From positions 1,860,001 to 1,924,000 of the forward strand of contig NC_021592.1 of assembly GCF_000152265.2 (NCBI RefSeq): a DNA stretch of 64,000 bases, in the 5' to 3' direction. The DNA comes from Ferroplasma acidarmanus Fer1 (GTDB lineage Archaea > Thermoplasmatota > Thermoplasmata > Thermoplasmatales > Thermoplasmataceae). The notes under the pieces were generated by a model. It worked only from the letters and a program-made list of their open reading frames with translations. It had not been told where the DNA came from and made no database searches. A program made the position numbers and the translations under genes. Shown piece by piece: positions 1 through 9,265 of the stretch; the stretch's first letter is position 1, and every line of letters begins with the position of its first letter.

Positions 1-171
1 TCCCCAATGGTGGTTGACCTTGTTGACCTTAAAAATATATTAATAGTAAAAATGGTTAATAATCAGACAAAGGTAGAACGTATATCAAATCCACGGCGGA
101 AAGCGGAAAGTTTGATTAAGGAAGGGATAACGCCCAGTGAATCCCTGCTTTATGGTGGTATAGATCACTAA
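1..171 (+). CDS. C-terminal end of an unidentified protein (partial)
   Basis: The reading frame is open from the first base and gives 56 residues ending GGIDH before a TAA at 169. The start lies outside the window. It overlaps the next open frame (which opens at 164), so the two are probably translationally coupled. No family is recognised from so short a tail. Because the following frame has TOPRIM-like features, this could be the end of a partner AAA-type ATPase, but that is inference from layout only. Confidence 0.5.
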   Translation, partial: SPMVVDLVDLKNILIVKMVNNQTKVERISNPRRKAESLIKEGITPSESLLYGGIDH

Positions 172-670
172 AATCTGTATTATTTATGAGGATGCTTTTG
201 GCAGCGAATTCTTTAAAAATATCATAAAAGACCTGAAAAATAAAAATATAATTAAAAAAAATATTAAGGTAGAGTACCTGGCACAGCTAACACTAAACAC
301 TAAATTGAAGCGTATTATCAGGTCTGTGACAGCAGGTAAAGAGGAATGTAATAAAATTATAATAGAGTATGATTGTGATGGTAATTGTAGCAGGATAACA
401 AAACAGATAAAAAATATTCTTGGCCAGGAGTACCAGAATAATATTTATTTGCTTGGAATAGAATTTGAAATAGAAGAATGGATATGTGATTCATTAAAAA
501 TTAAATATAGTGCTAAGAGACCCCCTGCTAAGGCTTTAAACGATTTTGAAAAAGAGCATTCTGGTAAATACAGGAAGGATAAATTACCATCCTATAGCAG
601 CAAACTGGATTATAACAGGTTAAATAAAAATAAAAGTTTTCAGGCATTTCTGGGATTAATGGAAGAATAA
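164..670 (+). CDS. Hypothetical protein, possibly TOPRIM-like
   Basis: The frame opens after a stop at 161-163 and runs 168 codons. The first canonical start is TTG at 305 (121 residues), but coding character begins upstream: IIYEDAFGSEFF is encoded at about 176-211. This suggests a non-canonical ATC/ATT start or a start lost by mutation. An acidic residue near the N-terminus (IYED) followed about 65 residues later by YDCDGN resembles the Glu and Asp-x-Asp-Gly signatures of TOPRIM nucleases. The match is weak and no family was assigned. It overlaps the preceding gene by 8 nt, as in many two-gene ATPase plus nuclease cassettes. Alternative: an unrelated archaeal hypothetical protein. Confidence 0.5.
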   Translation: MTKICIIYEDAFGSEFFKNIIKDLKNKNIIKKNIKVEYLAQLTLNTKLKRIIRSVTAGKEECNKIIIEYDCDGNCSRITKQIKNILGQEYQNNIYLLGIEFEIEEWICDSLKIKYSAKRPPAKALNDFEKEHSGKYRKDKLPSYSSKLDYNRLNKNKSFQAFLGLMEE

Positions 671-711
671 CAGTATATTATGTTTCAGGCACATGGATGT
701 AACTTCTCTGT

Positions 712-975
712 TTAATTGGCAACTATTAACTCAACTAATGACCTTATGTCCAGTTGTTCCATGACACTCTCTATATCCCTGATGTCTAAAGCCAGTGTTT
801 TAGAATCAATTCTACGATCCGTCAGAAGTAATTCAATATCTTTACGCCTTTCCTGGACAATATCTGCGCGCAGGAGGTTTAGACCCTAGCTTCCAAATAA
901 CATAGCTATCTCTTTTCGGACTCCAGAACTGGCCCCGGCTATAATTTCAATTTTGTCTTTTAAAACGTTTTCCAT
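712..975 (-). pseudogene. Remnant of a short-chain dehydrogenase (SDR)
   Basis: Reading the minus strand from ATG 975 gives MENVLKDKIEIIAGASSGVR, the glycine-rich nucleotide-binding start of a classical SDR (usual TGASSGIG, here AGASSGVR). An in-frame TAG follows LFGS, and the same frame then continues with LALDIRDIESV, the usual position of the DxxD/NAD-contact strand, before a TAA at 712-714. Classical SDRs are about 250 residues; only about 88 codons survive. Both the internal stop and the missing catalytic YxxxK half make this a dead gene. It sits just past the 3' end of the MFS gene. Confidence 0.75.
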
Positions 976-1037
976 ATATAACAATTCATACCTGTAATGA
1001 AAAGGAATATAATGGAATTGAAAGAATGCTGCTCTAA

Positions 1038-2300
1038 TCAACTGTGCGATAAATTACCGAGCTGGCGTTCCCTGCTCTTTATGGATTTTCTCGCTACCAG
1101 AGAAATAATGGCCAGAGAGGCATTTATAGCGAAAAACAGTGCCCACATTAAGATTTGTGGATTAAATAGATATGTCAGGAAAATTGTTCCCACAAGAGGC
1201 CCCAGTGGAAAAATGGTTCCAATAAGCGATGAACTAAAACCGAAATATTCTCCCCTTTTATTGGCAGGAGATATCCTTGATATTGTTACTGAAAGGAACG
1301 GATTGCAAAGGCATTCTCCAACAGTAAGCATAGCAGTGTTTCCAGCAAGCAATACCAAATTTCCTGTTGCCGCAAACCCGAGGAAGGAGAATGCGTAGAG
1401 GAGCATGCCCACAGAAAAGCTCTTTATATAGCCAAATCTTTCCCCTATCGAATTAAGCCTGAACTGCAGCAGGATCACAACAAGCGCATTCACACCATAA
1501 ATCAGGGTTATATAAAATTCAGTTATGTGCCTGTAAGTCTCAAGATATAGTGGAAGGGTTGGCATTTCAAACTGGTCAGCAAACAACATGGATATTGCCA
1601 TAAATATGGAAACAGCTACAAGGAGCCTATCCCTGTGCACCGTAAACTTCTTTTTTATGGTATTCAGCTTCTCCAATACTCTATTTAGCGATTCAGGCAC
1701 AAACCGGTAAAATATGTAAAATTCAAATATTGAAGCTATTACAGGAACTATGAAGAATACATAGGGCGATATCAATGACATAACACCTGCTATAACTAAG
1801 CCTATGCCAACCCCTGCATTTGCAGCCACGCGGATGAGGCTGAATGCACTTAGCCTCTCCTGGTCAATAGACATATCCGTTGTTATTGCGTTTATAAGGA
1901 CGTTCTGTACAGAAAGAAGAGTTGTTGAAGCAACAGTCTCAATGATTATGTATATGAGTTGCAGTTCCCGGTATGCCGTATAAAATAAAAGAAAATATGT
2001 TATGGAAATAAGAATGGGAATGATAAGAGACAATGTTCTTCTCCCTATCCTGTCCATAATTCTTCCAGCAAGTATATTGAATGGGAAAGAAATCGCTGAT
2101 GAAAGAAAGAATATCACCCCGATAATAAGGAACGGTGTATGGTAAACGGATGAAAGGAGTAGTGTTAGGACAATCCACACTGGATATCTTGTTGCACTGC
2201 TTAGCAGGGATACCAGAGCAAGTATCTTTACGGTTGGGGTCTGCTTTCTAATTTTAGAGAATGTTCCTCCCCCACTCATTAACTTTGAAATTGTTGTCAT
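1038..2300 (-). CDS. MFS transporter
   Basis: A 420-residue, almost entirely hydrophobic protein with a spacing consistent with about 12 membrane helices. The loop after the second helix reads AGRIMDRIGRR, the MFS motif A that gates the transport cycle, and a long polar loop (about residues 205-220, LEKLNTIKKK) separates the two six-helix halves. Substrate cannot be told from sequence; drug or sugar efflux are both possible. The gene stands alone with the dead SDR downstream. An AT-rich stretch around 2355-2368 reads as a TATA-like box on the minus strand, leaving a leader of some 30 nt. Start chosen at ATG 2300, which gives a short cytoplasmic N-terminus. Confidence 0.85.
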   Translation of the reverse strand: MTTISKLMSGGGTFSKIRKQTPTVKILALVSLLSSATRYPVWIVLTLLLSSVYHTPFLIIGVIFFLSSAISFPFNILAGRIMDRIGRRTLSLIIPILISITYFLLFYTAYRELQLIYIIIETVASTTLLSVQNVLINAITTDMSIDQERLSAFSLIRVAANAGVGIGLVIAGVMSLISPYVFFIVPVIASIFEFYIFYRFVPESLNRVLEKLNTIKKKFTVHRDRLLVAVSIFMAISMLFADQFEMPTLPLYLETYRHITEFYITLIYGVNALVVILLQFRLNSIGERFGYIKSFSVGMLLYAFSFLGFAATGNLVLLAGNTAMLTVGECLCNPFLSVTISRISPANKRGEYFGFSSSLIGTIFPLGPLVGTIFLTYLFNPQILMWALFFAINASLAIISLVARKSIKSRERQLGNLSHS

Positions 2301-2786
2301 TTATCCACCTTTCCCGTAATTACTCTTAATTACGTATACCGCCACACTGTTTCCTAAATATAAATTAGCATTGCTGATAGATAATATAGACGGCAAACTG
2401 GTTATAAAAACCGGCACACATCGCTACTGCCTATCTCAATATATTTTTTATTCCCTCCTGTTCTTTCCGGGAACATAGTAATGACTTTGAAGTATTTAGA
2501 CTCTCCACCTATTACGGCAAAATCGATACTAAAATATAATCCTTTGTTAGACAGATTCTGCAAATACTTTTATTTCCCGTTTTTTTCATCCTTGAATAAT
2601 GCGAATGCAGGTTTATCGAAAGTAAAATTACTTCTACACTGTTAAATTTATAAGCAAAAAACTAGTTCATACAGGTATAATCGATACTCATTCACAGAAT
2701 TTTCTATATTATAAATTAAATTTTTCATATAGCAGTGGCCTTCTTAAATCAACAGAATTATAGACACAATTATTTATGAAAATGTA
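2301..2786. other. Intergenic, no supported gene
   Basis: Upstream region of the MFS gene on one side and the end of a small membrane-protein gene on the other. It holds the MFS TATA-like box near 2360. A 54-codon plus-strand frame (ATG 2481 to TAA 2645) is present but has no recognisable family and no clear promoter, so it is not called. Confidence 0.6.
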
Positions 2787-3200
2787 TTATTCCTGTAATA
2801 CAATATGCTTTCTTTCAGGCCTTTTTATAAGAGTTACAATCTTTCTAACATTTGTTCCTATATACACTGATTGTGGAATCATTGCAAGAATTATAAATAG
2901 ATCTTCGCGGGTTATAAGGTAGTTCTGGTTAAATAAATACCCTTCTGTTGTGGGAAATGAAAAAATCATTGCAAATCCAAGTAATATCATTGTAACCAGT
3001 GGTTTCCTCCTATCCTCTCCCCTCGGAAAAGCCATCATAATTGGAGGTATAACTGAAAGATATAAGAATATCATATGCCCGAATATCAGTAAACAGAATA
3101 TCATTGAGAGGGTAAATGATGAACCTAAAATTTTAATAATATCCCACCGTTCTCGTTTTTTAAGTTTTCTTTTTTTATATTCTATTACTTTTTTAGTCAT
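2787..3200 (-). CDS. Small membrane protein of unknown function
   Basis: 137 residues. A very basic N-terminus (KKRKLKKRER) is followed by hydrophobic segments at about 27-55, 68-85 and 95-118, so three membrane helices with the N-terminus inside the cell is the likely topology. No family recognised. It is monocistronic, with long AT-rich intergenic DNA on both sides. The AT-rich TTTAAATATTATG stretch before the start (about 3223-3240 on the plus strand) would suit an archaeal promoter. Confidence 0.6.
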   Translation of the reverse strand: MTKKVIEYKKRKLKKRERWDIIKILGSSFTLSMIFCLLIFGHMIFLYLSVIPPIMMAFPRGEDRRKPLVTMILLGFAMIFSFPTTEGYLFNQNYLITREDLFIILAMIPQSVYIGTNVRKIVTLIKRPERKHIVLQE

Positions 3201-3766
3201 ATAATGTTAAAAATAAATCATTATATTTAAATATTATGTCATTTGATAATAGAATATCATTCATAATTTGTTATAAATATTAATTATTCCCTGTATTTTT
3301 AGAAAAATAAAGAGAACAGCATTGCTGAAGTTTTGCTATGTGCATTATATAATTATATAGGCCATATCAGGTGCATTTGCCTGATTCCTGGGCTTTATCC
3401 CTTTTCCATCAATTCATACTGATTTTTCTTATCTTGCATAGCCTTTACCAATAATATTACTGAATTTACCCGTTTTGATAAAAAATACCGGGAATCAGAG
3501 ACTGTTGGATTTTAATCCCGCCTTCTAAGTCTTTTTTAATTTCGTTTATTTATAACTCTATCTTGATAGAAACTGTTTTGATTACCAGGAGTATTCCATC
3601 TATTTCATTCCTCTTTTTTGTACAATCAGAAAAATTAAATCTGAACAATTAATAAATATATAACAATACAATCAAAAATTTACTGATAATGAAATAAAAT
3701 TTTAAATTCGCCTGAGACCCATTGACAATTTGAATTATTAAGCACAGCAATTACATTTCCGCTATT
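3201..3766. other. Long intergenic stretch, nothing recognised
   Basis: About 570 bp of AT-rich DNA without a convincing gene, tRNA or repeat. A few short open runs on the minus strand (for example around 3400-3470) look like eroded coding sequence but match nothing identifiable. Confidence 0.6.
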
Positions 3767-5089
3767 TCATGATGGAAGTACGTTACTGAGTTTTTCCAGG
3801 TACTGTGGCAGTATTGGCTCATCAAGTTTCCAGATTATGCTCACAGGGTTGCTTCCAGTATGCCTGACATGACGTACCCGCCCCAGGAATACATACGGAG
3901 AAGCGCCGAGGTCATTCTCCCTGTATTCCCTGGTAAATAGTAAAATTTTATGTTCCTGGCCCGTCTCGCCAAAATATCTTCTGGCCGTATCTGAATCCGA
4001 TGATACAGTACTCTGTGTTTGCCAGTGAAACTCATTCTCATTAATTGCATAATCCTTATACATAGTAGTGGGTGAATATGATTTTTCCTCCTTGTGAACG
4101 GTAACAAGCAAGATATCTATCTTCTTTTCCTTAATATATTTCACTCCTTCACGCATGGAAGCCGGGTCCATAATATCCAGTGCTCCAAGAATTTGATTTC
4201 TCGAATACTCACTGTGTACATGAAGTGGAATATCACCATTGATATTTTTAGAAGATTCAACAAAGTTAATTGTTGATAATAAATATAACAATAGGTCTTT
4301 CAACTCGGAAAACAGAACGGGATATGTACTTATTTCATTGAGTGCATCAAGGGAATTGGCATAATTTAGCTTCTCCGGTGGACTGTTGTATATTGTGAAA
4401 TAAAACATATTGACCATCCTGCGCTCTGTTGCACTTAACTCTTCCCATGTTTTATTATTTTCTTCCAGAGTTTTTTCTATGAATGAAATCCATGAATAGG
4501 AATTGATCTGGCAGATTCTTTTGAATGCCCCTGCCATGGTTTTTTCTATATCTTCATTAAAGTTATCTATTACTCCTGCATTGGCGCAAAGTCTGGAAAA
4601 TGTATTTTTCGAGTATATAATTTCCGGGGTTATATGATAATATTCTAAAAAGTTTTGAAGTGTCAGGGGAAGGCCTGAATGGGCTTTAAAATTCCTGATC
4701 TTTATAACCAGCCCTGATGAAGACTGGAAAGATTTTTTTATATTTTCCAGTATATATTTTTGAGCCTTTTCTTCCAGTTCAATATAACAATCTCCGGGCA
4801 GATGTGAAAATCCATTGGTAATCTCGTTCCCTGGATCCATATAGCCGTCTTTCAAAAGAGCAAGGTATTTCTCTGTAAAATTATAATTCTGGTTTGCCTT
4901 CCCAATAAAATCTAACACTGTGAGGCAATCTTTCCCATCAAAAAGCCGTAGCCCACGACCCAGTTGCTGGATAAATACTGTCAGGCTCTCTGTTGGCCGC
5001 AGAAATAATACTGTATTTATTTCCGGTATATCTACGCCTTCGTTATACAAATCAACGGCGAAAATTACTTTAATTTCACGATCCCCTCG
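3767..5089 (-). pseudogene. 3' half of a PLD-DEAD helicase-DUF3427 gene, split by TnpB element
   Basis: This is the C-terminal half of the helicase whose N-terminal half lies at 6294-8186. It begins in the second RecA-like domain: VDLYNEGVDIP and QQLGRGLR are helicase motifs V and VI (arginine finger). The remaining ~350 residues correspond to the long C-terminal region found in DUF3427-type helicases. A TTG at 5092, created partly by the inserted element, could give a 441-residue product, but that product lacks the ATP-binding domain and so could not act as a helicase. Taking the element as 5090-6293 joins the halves in frame (KLVF followed by RGDREIKV). The family is common in archaeal and bacterial defence islands. 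Confidence 0.85.
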
Positions 5090-5161
5090 CAAGGAAGCCT
5101 ACGACTTTAGTCACAGGAGGAATTGCGACAATTTTATATATTGAGTTTATATTTGAATAAT

Positions 5162-6277
5162 GTGCTTAAAACCCTTCAAATCAAATTGCTTCCAGAGGAT
5201 AATCAGAAAGATATACTCCTTGGCACATTTAAAAAGTTCAATGAAGCATGTAATTTTGTATCCAGAATAGCATGGGATAATAAAATATACAATAAAATAT
5301 CCCTCCAGAAATTGGTATATTATGATATCAGAAACAAATTCGGATTATCAGCACAGTTAACCATAAGAGTTATTGGAAAGGTTGTGGACACTTATTTAAC
5401 TGATAGGTCAGTATTCCATGAGTTCCGGGAATACGGTTCAATAGTATATGACCAGAGAGTTATGAGCTTTAAAAGCATGGATGAAGTAAGCCTTAACACC
5501 ATCAAGGGAAGAATAAGAATACCGGTAACCATTGGAAAATACGTTGAAATACCATTCAATAGGATGAGGGGCCAATGTGACCTTGTAAGGAAGCATAAGC
5601 TCTTCTATCTAATGGTAAGTGTTGATGTACCCGAACAACCAGTTATAGAACCTAAGAATGTTATAGGGGTAGACATGGGGATTGCTAATATTTCAGTAGA
5701 TTCTACAGGCAAATACTATTCCGGAGAAAAAGTAAAGGAAGTAAGGGAGCATAATTTAGATCTACGCTCCAGATTGCAATCCGTTAATACTAAATCAGCA
5801 AAAAGGCATCTTAAAAAGCTTTCAGGAAAGGAGCATAGGTTTGCTACAAATACCAACCATATAATATCTAAAGAAATAGTAAATAAAGCCAAAGGCACCT
5901 CTTCCGCTATTGCCATTGAGGATCTCAGTGGTATAAGAATGAGGGAAACTGTTAAGAAAGGAAATAGATATATGCATAATTCATGGGCTTTCTACCAGCT
6001 CAGGCTATTTATTGAGTACAAAGCTATGGAAGCAGGAATTCCGGTAATGGTTATAGACCCACATAACACAAGCAGGGAATGCCCCAACTGCCATACTATA
6101 TCTAAAAAGAACAGGCCTGAGAGATCTACATTTAAATGCATTTCCTGTGGATTAAAGGGAGAAGCGGATTATATTGCTTCCCTTAATATCAGGAACAGGG
6201 CTGTTGCCAACCAGCCTATTGTAGCGGGTGATTTTTTTGTCCATTGTGGCAGCCCAGTTGCAAGCTCACTGCTTTAG
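5162..6277 (+). CDS. tnpB: TnpB RNA-guided nuclease
   Basis: TnpB is an RNA-guided DNA endonuclease of IS200/IS605 elements, ancestor of Cas12. The frame is open from TTG 5123, but family start context (VLKTLQIKLLP) favours GTG 5162. In the longer numbering the RuvC residues are D184 (GVDMGIANIS), E266 (IEDLSG) and D349 (EADYIASLNI), with a four-Cys zinc ribbon at C320, C323, C339 and C342. All catalytic residues are present, so the protein is probably active. The 3' end of the gene runs into the right-end hairpin that should form the scaffold of its guide RNA, whose guide would be read from the adjacent helicase sequence. Confidence 0.93.
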   Translation: MLKTLQIKLLPEDNQKDILLGTFKKFNEACNFVSRIAWDNKIYNKISLQKLVYYDIRNKFGLSAQLTIRVIGKVVDTYLTDRSVFHEFREYGSIVYDQRVMSFKSMDEVSLNTIKGRIRIPVTIGKYVEIPFNRMRGQCDLVRKHKLFYLMVSVDVPEQPVIEPKNVIGVDMGIANISVDSTGKYYSGEKVKEVREHNLDLRSRLQSVNTKSAKRHLKKLSGKEHRFATNTNHIISKEIVNKAKGTSSAIAIEDLSGIRMRETVKKGNRYMHNSWAFYQLRLFIEYKAMEAGIPVMVIDPHNTSRECPNCHTISKKNRPERSTFKCISCGLKGEADYIASLNIRNRAVANQPIVAGDFFVHCGSPVASSLL

Positions 6278-6293
6278 CTGTGGGTAGTTGACC
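6257..6293 (+). ncRNA. 3' hairpin of the TnpB guide RNA (omega RNA) and element right end
   Basis: The sequence CTCACTGC-TTTA-GCTGTGGG forms a stem-loop overlapping the tnpB 3' end and is followed by GTAGTTGACC at the insertion border. In characterised TnpB systems the guide RNA covers this region and its guide begins just outside the element. Here the first guide bases would be CGAACACAAG from position 6294. The extent of the RNA upstream within tnpB is not visible from sequence. Confidence 0.55.
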
Positions 6294-8186
6294 GAACACA
6301 AGTTTTATTCTGGCATCATTTCTTTCCTGGTGTGTGGAATCGCTTGTTAATGCGATGGATTGTATTCCAGATTCCTGGAAATAGTGGGCCATAAACTTTG
6401 CATGGGCTTTTGTAACGCAAAATCCTAGGGCTTTCATGCTGTTAATATCTGTGCTATATTTCCGTACAGCGTCTATGATTAATTTAGCTCTTTCTCTGGC
6501 TCCACTGTTCTTAACGTATAAGTTCTCCAGTTCAGATACATCATATGAGCCCTTTTTCCATGCTATGTTTTCAAGGTCAACAGAGTCTGTTATTCCGAAA
6601 TACTGGAATGGGCAGAGAAGATGCTGATCTATAGCCTCGGGAAGCCTTATTTCTGATGTAATATGATTATTGAAATATTTCAGGATATCCCTTCCATCCA
6701 TCCTTTCTGGAGTGGCAGTAAGTCCAAGCATAATTTCTGGATTGAAATGATTCAGGAGATTTGCATAGGATTTAGCTGCGGCATGGTGGAATTCATCAAT
6801 AATAATAAAATCATAATAATGCTTATCCAGTTGTAGATCTGGCCTTATAGATTCAAATGTCTGAATTGACATGAAGAGATGTTCATCTGATAATGGTTTG
6901 TAGTTCCCAACATATAAATTTCCAAATTCAGGATCTTTCAGCACATTTCTGAAGCAGGCAATGCTTTGCTTGAGGATTTCCTCCCGATGGGCTATGAAGA
7001 GAAGGCGATTGGAGCTATCAGGATGTTCTCTAACAAATTGTTTATAATCAAATGCTGAAATGATGGTTTTTCCAGTACCTGTAGCTGAAACAACAAGATT
7101 GTGGTAATTTCCCCGTAATTGCCTGTCTGCCCTCAATTCTTCCAGGATTTTTGATTGATATGGGTAGGGATGAAAATCAAAAGAATATTCATTGCCGCTA
7201 TTGTTAATTGAAGATTCATTTTTCAGGGCTTTGTTTAATTGAGCCAGTTGATCCGGCGAGAAACTTTCAAACGCTTCAGAACTCCAGTATGAATCAAAAG
7301 TTGCATCTATTTTATCAAAAACATCCTGCATGTCAATCTTTGTTATCTTCAAGTTCCATTCAAGTCCACTGGATATCGCTGCACCTGAGAGATTAGAAGA
7401 GCCAACATAAGCTGTTGAATATCCTGTGTTTCTTAGGAATATATATGTTTTCGCATGCATCCTTGTATTTTTTGTATCGTATGATATCTTTATCTCTGTA
7501 TTGGTCAATTTGGCTAATTCTTCAATAGCTTTAATATCCGTTACTCCCATGTAAGTGGTTGTTATGACCCTTAATTTCCCACCATTATCTGTAAATTCCT
7601 TCAACTTTTTTATTATTAACCTTAATCCAGTCCACTTTATGAATGATACCAGCATATCTACCTGATCAGATGTTTGTATCTCTTTCTGCAACTCATAATA
7701 AAATTGTGGCTCATTTGATGAACCGGTGAAAAGGGAACTGTATGCAACAGATGTGTCCGGCCTGATTGTTAAATCGATTTTTTTATTTTCATTATTTTTA
7801 GGATATGCGGAAAGCAAAATCTTTGGGGGTGATTCTATATTATCACAATTTTGTTCTGTCTTGCTGCTTATTTTGTCCAGAGGATTATTGATATGAATTT
7901 TCTCTTTGGATGTACTTTCTCTCCCATCGCTGTTTATTTTATCTAAAAGATTATTGACGAAATCCAGACGGTCTGAAACAGGTAGACGTTTATCTTCCAT
8001 AATGTCCAGCCTATGTTTCGTTCTTTCACCAACATATGCAGCTAATATCCGTGATAGTTGATCATTAACAAGTGCCTTTTCCAGTGATTCAATTTCTGTG
8101 TTATTGTTTAGCTCATTTCTCAGGCAAAAATTTATCAGTTTTTCATACAATCCCTTTTCAAGCATGACTTTATTGCATTTTTCCAA
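6294..8186 (-). pseudogene. 5' half of a PLD-DEAD helicase-DUF3427 gene
   Basis: N-terminal part of the interrupted helicase. After a ~140-residue linker with an internal imperfect repeat (NNLLDKINS, later NNPLDKISS) comes a phospholipase-D-like nuclease domain (about 145-305) with MHAKTYIF (H244, K246) and GSSN. The first RecA domain follows: Walker A SATGTGKT (about 367-374), DEFH box (464-467) and TATPE (490-494). The frame continues about 20 residues into the inserted element before stopping. A truncated product could keep nuclease and ATP-binding activity but lacks motifs V-VI. TTG 8186 is the first start and ATG 8165 (MLEKGLYE) is an alternative. The PLD-helicase-DUF3427 arrangement is typical of phage-defence loci. 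Confidence 0.85.
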
Positions 8187-8495
8187 TTGATAATAATATT
8201 TCTATTTCCGAAATTTTAATTTACATTATAAGCAGTCTGAACAGACAAAATTGAATAGTGCCATGGAAATCGCATTATAATTCAACTTAACCGGTATATT
8301 TTAAATTGCCTGATATGCGGAAAAGTGTAAATTAATAAGTTTATTGAATGCTCAAGATACTTTGCCTGGATTTGCTATATAATTCCATAGCTTTGATAAT
8401 GGCTATATTATATTGATAGGGAAAATACCATTTGATTTGCATGAAATTTATAATATCCAATAATTATTATATATAGATTCTGAATATATGCATAT
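8187..8495. other. Divergent promoter region
   Basis: AT-rich spacer between the helicase gene (minus) and the 217-residue gene (plus). The only recognised signal is the TATA box at 8465-8474; nothing else is seen. Confidence 0.6.
8465..8474 (+). promoter_or_regulatory. TATA box, leaderless promoter
   Basis: TTATTATATATA-type box centred about 26 nt before ATG 8496, the archaeal spacing that puts transcription start at the start codon. Confidence 0.5.
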
Positions 8496-9149
8496 ATGCA
8501 GCAATCCGGTAAAAAACCAAAAGTAACAAAAAGGGGAAACATTAAAAATGACGTAATTAACATTCTAAATGAAAATAAAGCCTTTAAATGGATGCTCAAT
8601 ACAGGTGTTGTTAATTATAATTCATTATCACGTATAATCCAGAATCAAATAAAAGAGAAATATAATTATACCCCCAAAATTAATACAATTTCAACAATTT
8701 TAAGGAAAGATTATGATGCTACCAGGCAAAAAACTACAAACAACCCTTTTTCTGACATGAAAATTAATATTATTACAGGGCTTTCACTTTTATACTGTGA
8801 TTATGACGATGAGGCTATGAGAGCATATTATCCTTATTCACGTGCAATACGTATAACGCCAGAGAGCCATACTATGTGGGTTATGATTTCAGGGGAAACA
8901 CCGGAAAATATAAAAAAAACATATCCTGAAAAGTTATATGGTGATTTTATAGAAATTAACATAACAATAGACAGGGAGAAAATAAATGAGGAATCAATAC
9001 AGACCTTTATGGAAACTTTGTCATTCAATTACATAAATGTTTCACAGCTTATGATATCAAATGACGGCTTTGAATTATTTATCAGCGCAAGGTATCTTCC
9101 CATGGTGCTGAGATTAATAGAAGCAATAAAATCAAACAGATACCTTTAA
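8496..9149 (+). CDS. Hypothetical protein with possible ACT-like C-terminal domain
   Basis: 217 residues. The first ~80 are basic and helical (NIKNDVINILNENKAFKWML then NSLSRIIQNQI) and could form a winged-helix type DNA-binding domain. The C-terminal part has two repeats of a strand-rich pattern; the last (FNYINVSQLMISNDGFELFI then MVLRLIEAIK) reads like an ACT-type ligand-binding fold. On that basis a small-molecule responsive regulator is possible, but no family match is claimed. It is probably leaderless, from the TATA box at 8465. The transporter pair that follows at 9266 is separated by 116 bp, so co-regulation is uncertain. Confidence 0.55.
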   Translation: MQQSGKKPKVTKRGNIKNDVINILNENKAFKWMLNTGVVNYNSLSRIIQNQIKEKYNYTPKINTISTILRKDYDATRQKTTNNPFSDMKINIITGLSLLYCDYDDEAMRAYYPYSRAIRITPESHTMWVMISGETPENIKKTYPEKLYGDFIEINITIDREKINEESIQTFMETLSFNYINVSQLMISNDGFELFISARYLPMVLRLIEAIKSNRYL

Positions 9150-9265
9150 CCTTATCCTGAAATTTTTATATTAGGGCGTTGCATCGGGGTTAATCTCATT
9201 TAAGATTATTATAAATAGTAAATCACAATTAAGAATTATTAAATAGTAAATTAAAATATATATTT

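Larger units (their letters stand above)
5090..6293 (+). mobile_element. IS605-type element carrying only tnpB
   Basis: About 1.2 kb inserted in the helicase gene. It contains tnpB without a tnpA transposase, so it is non-autonomous. The left end (about 5091-5117) carries an imperfect hairpin around GACTTTAGTC; the right end (6257-6293) carries a stem with a CTTTAGC loop and finishes with GTAGTTGACC. Such subterminal hairpins, with no terminal inverted repeats and no target duplication, are characteristic of the IS200/IS605 group. Borders are placed where removal restores the helicase frame; they could be off by one to three bases. Confidence 0.8.

Noticed and set aside
997-1398. 133-codon plus-strand frame
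   Set aside because: Antisense to the 3' end of the MFS gene, with no recognisable domain.
2481-2645. 54-codon plus-strand frame between the MFS and small membrane protein genes
   Set aside because: No family, no clear promoter or ribosome-binding site, and chance frames of this length are expected in AT-rich DNA.
7850-7960. Tandem repeat in the helicase N-terminal linker as a possible recombination site
   Set aside because: The repeat (LDKIN.S and LDKISS) is short and imperfect, fully explained as a protein linker duplication.
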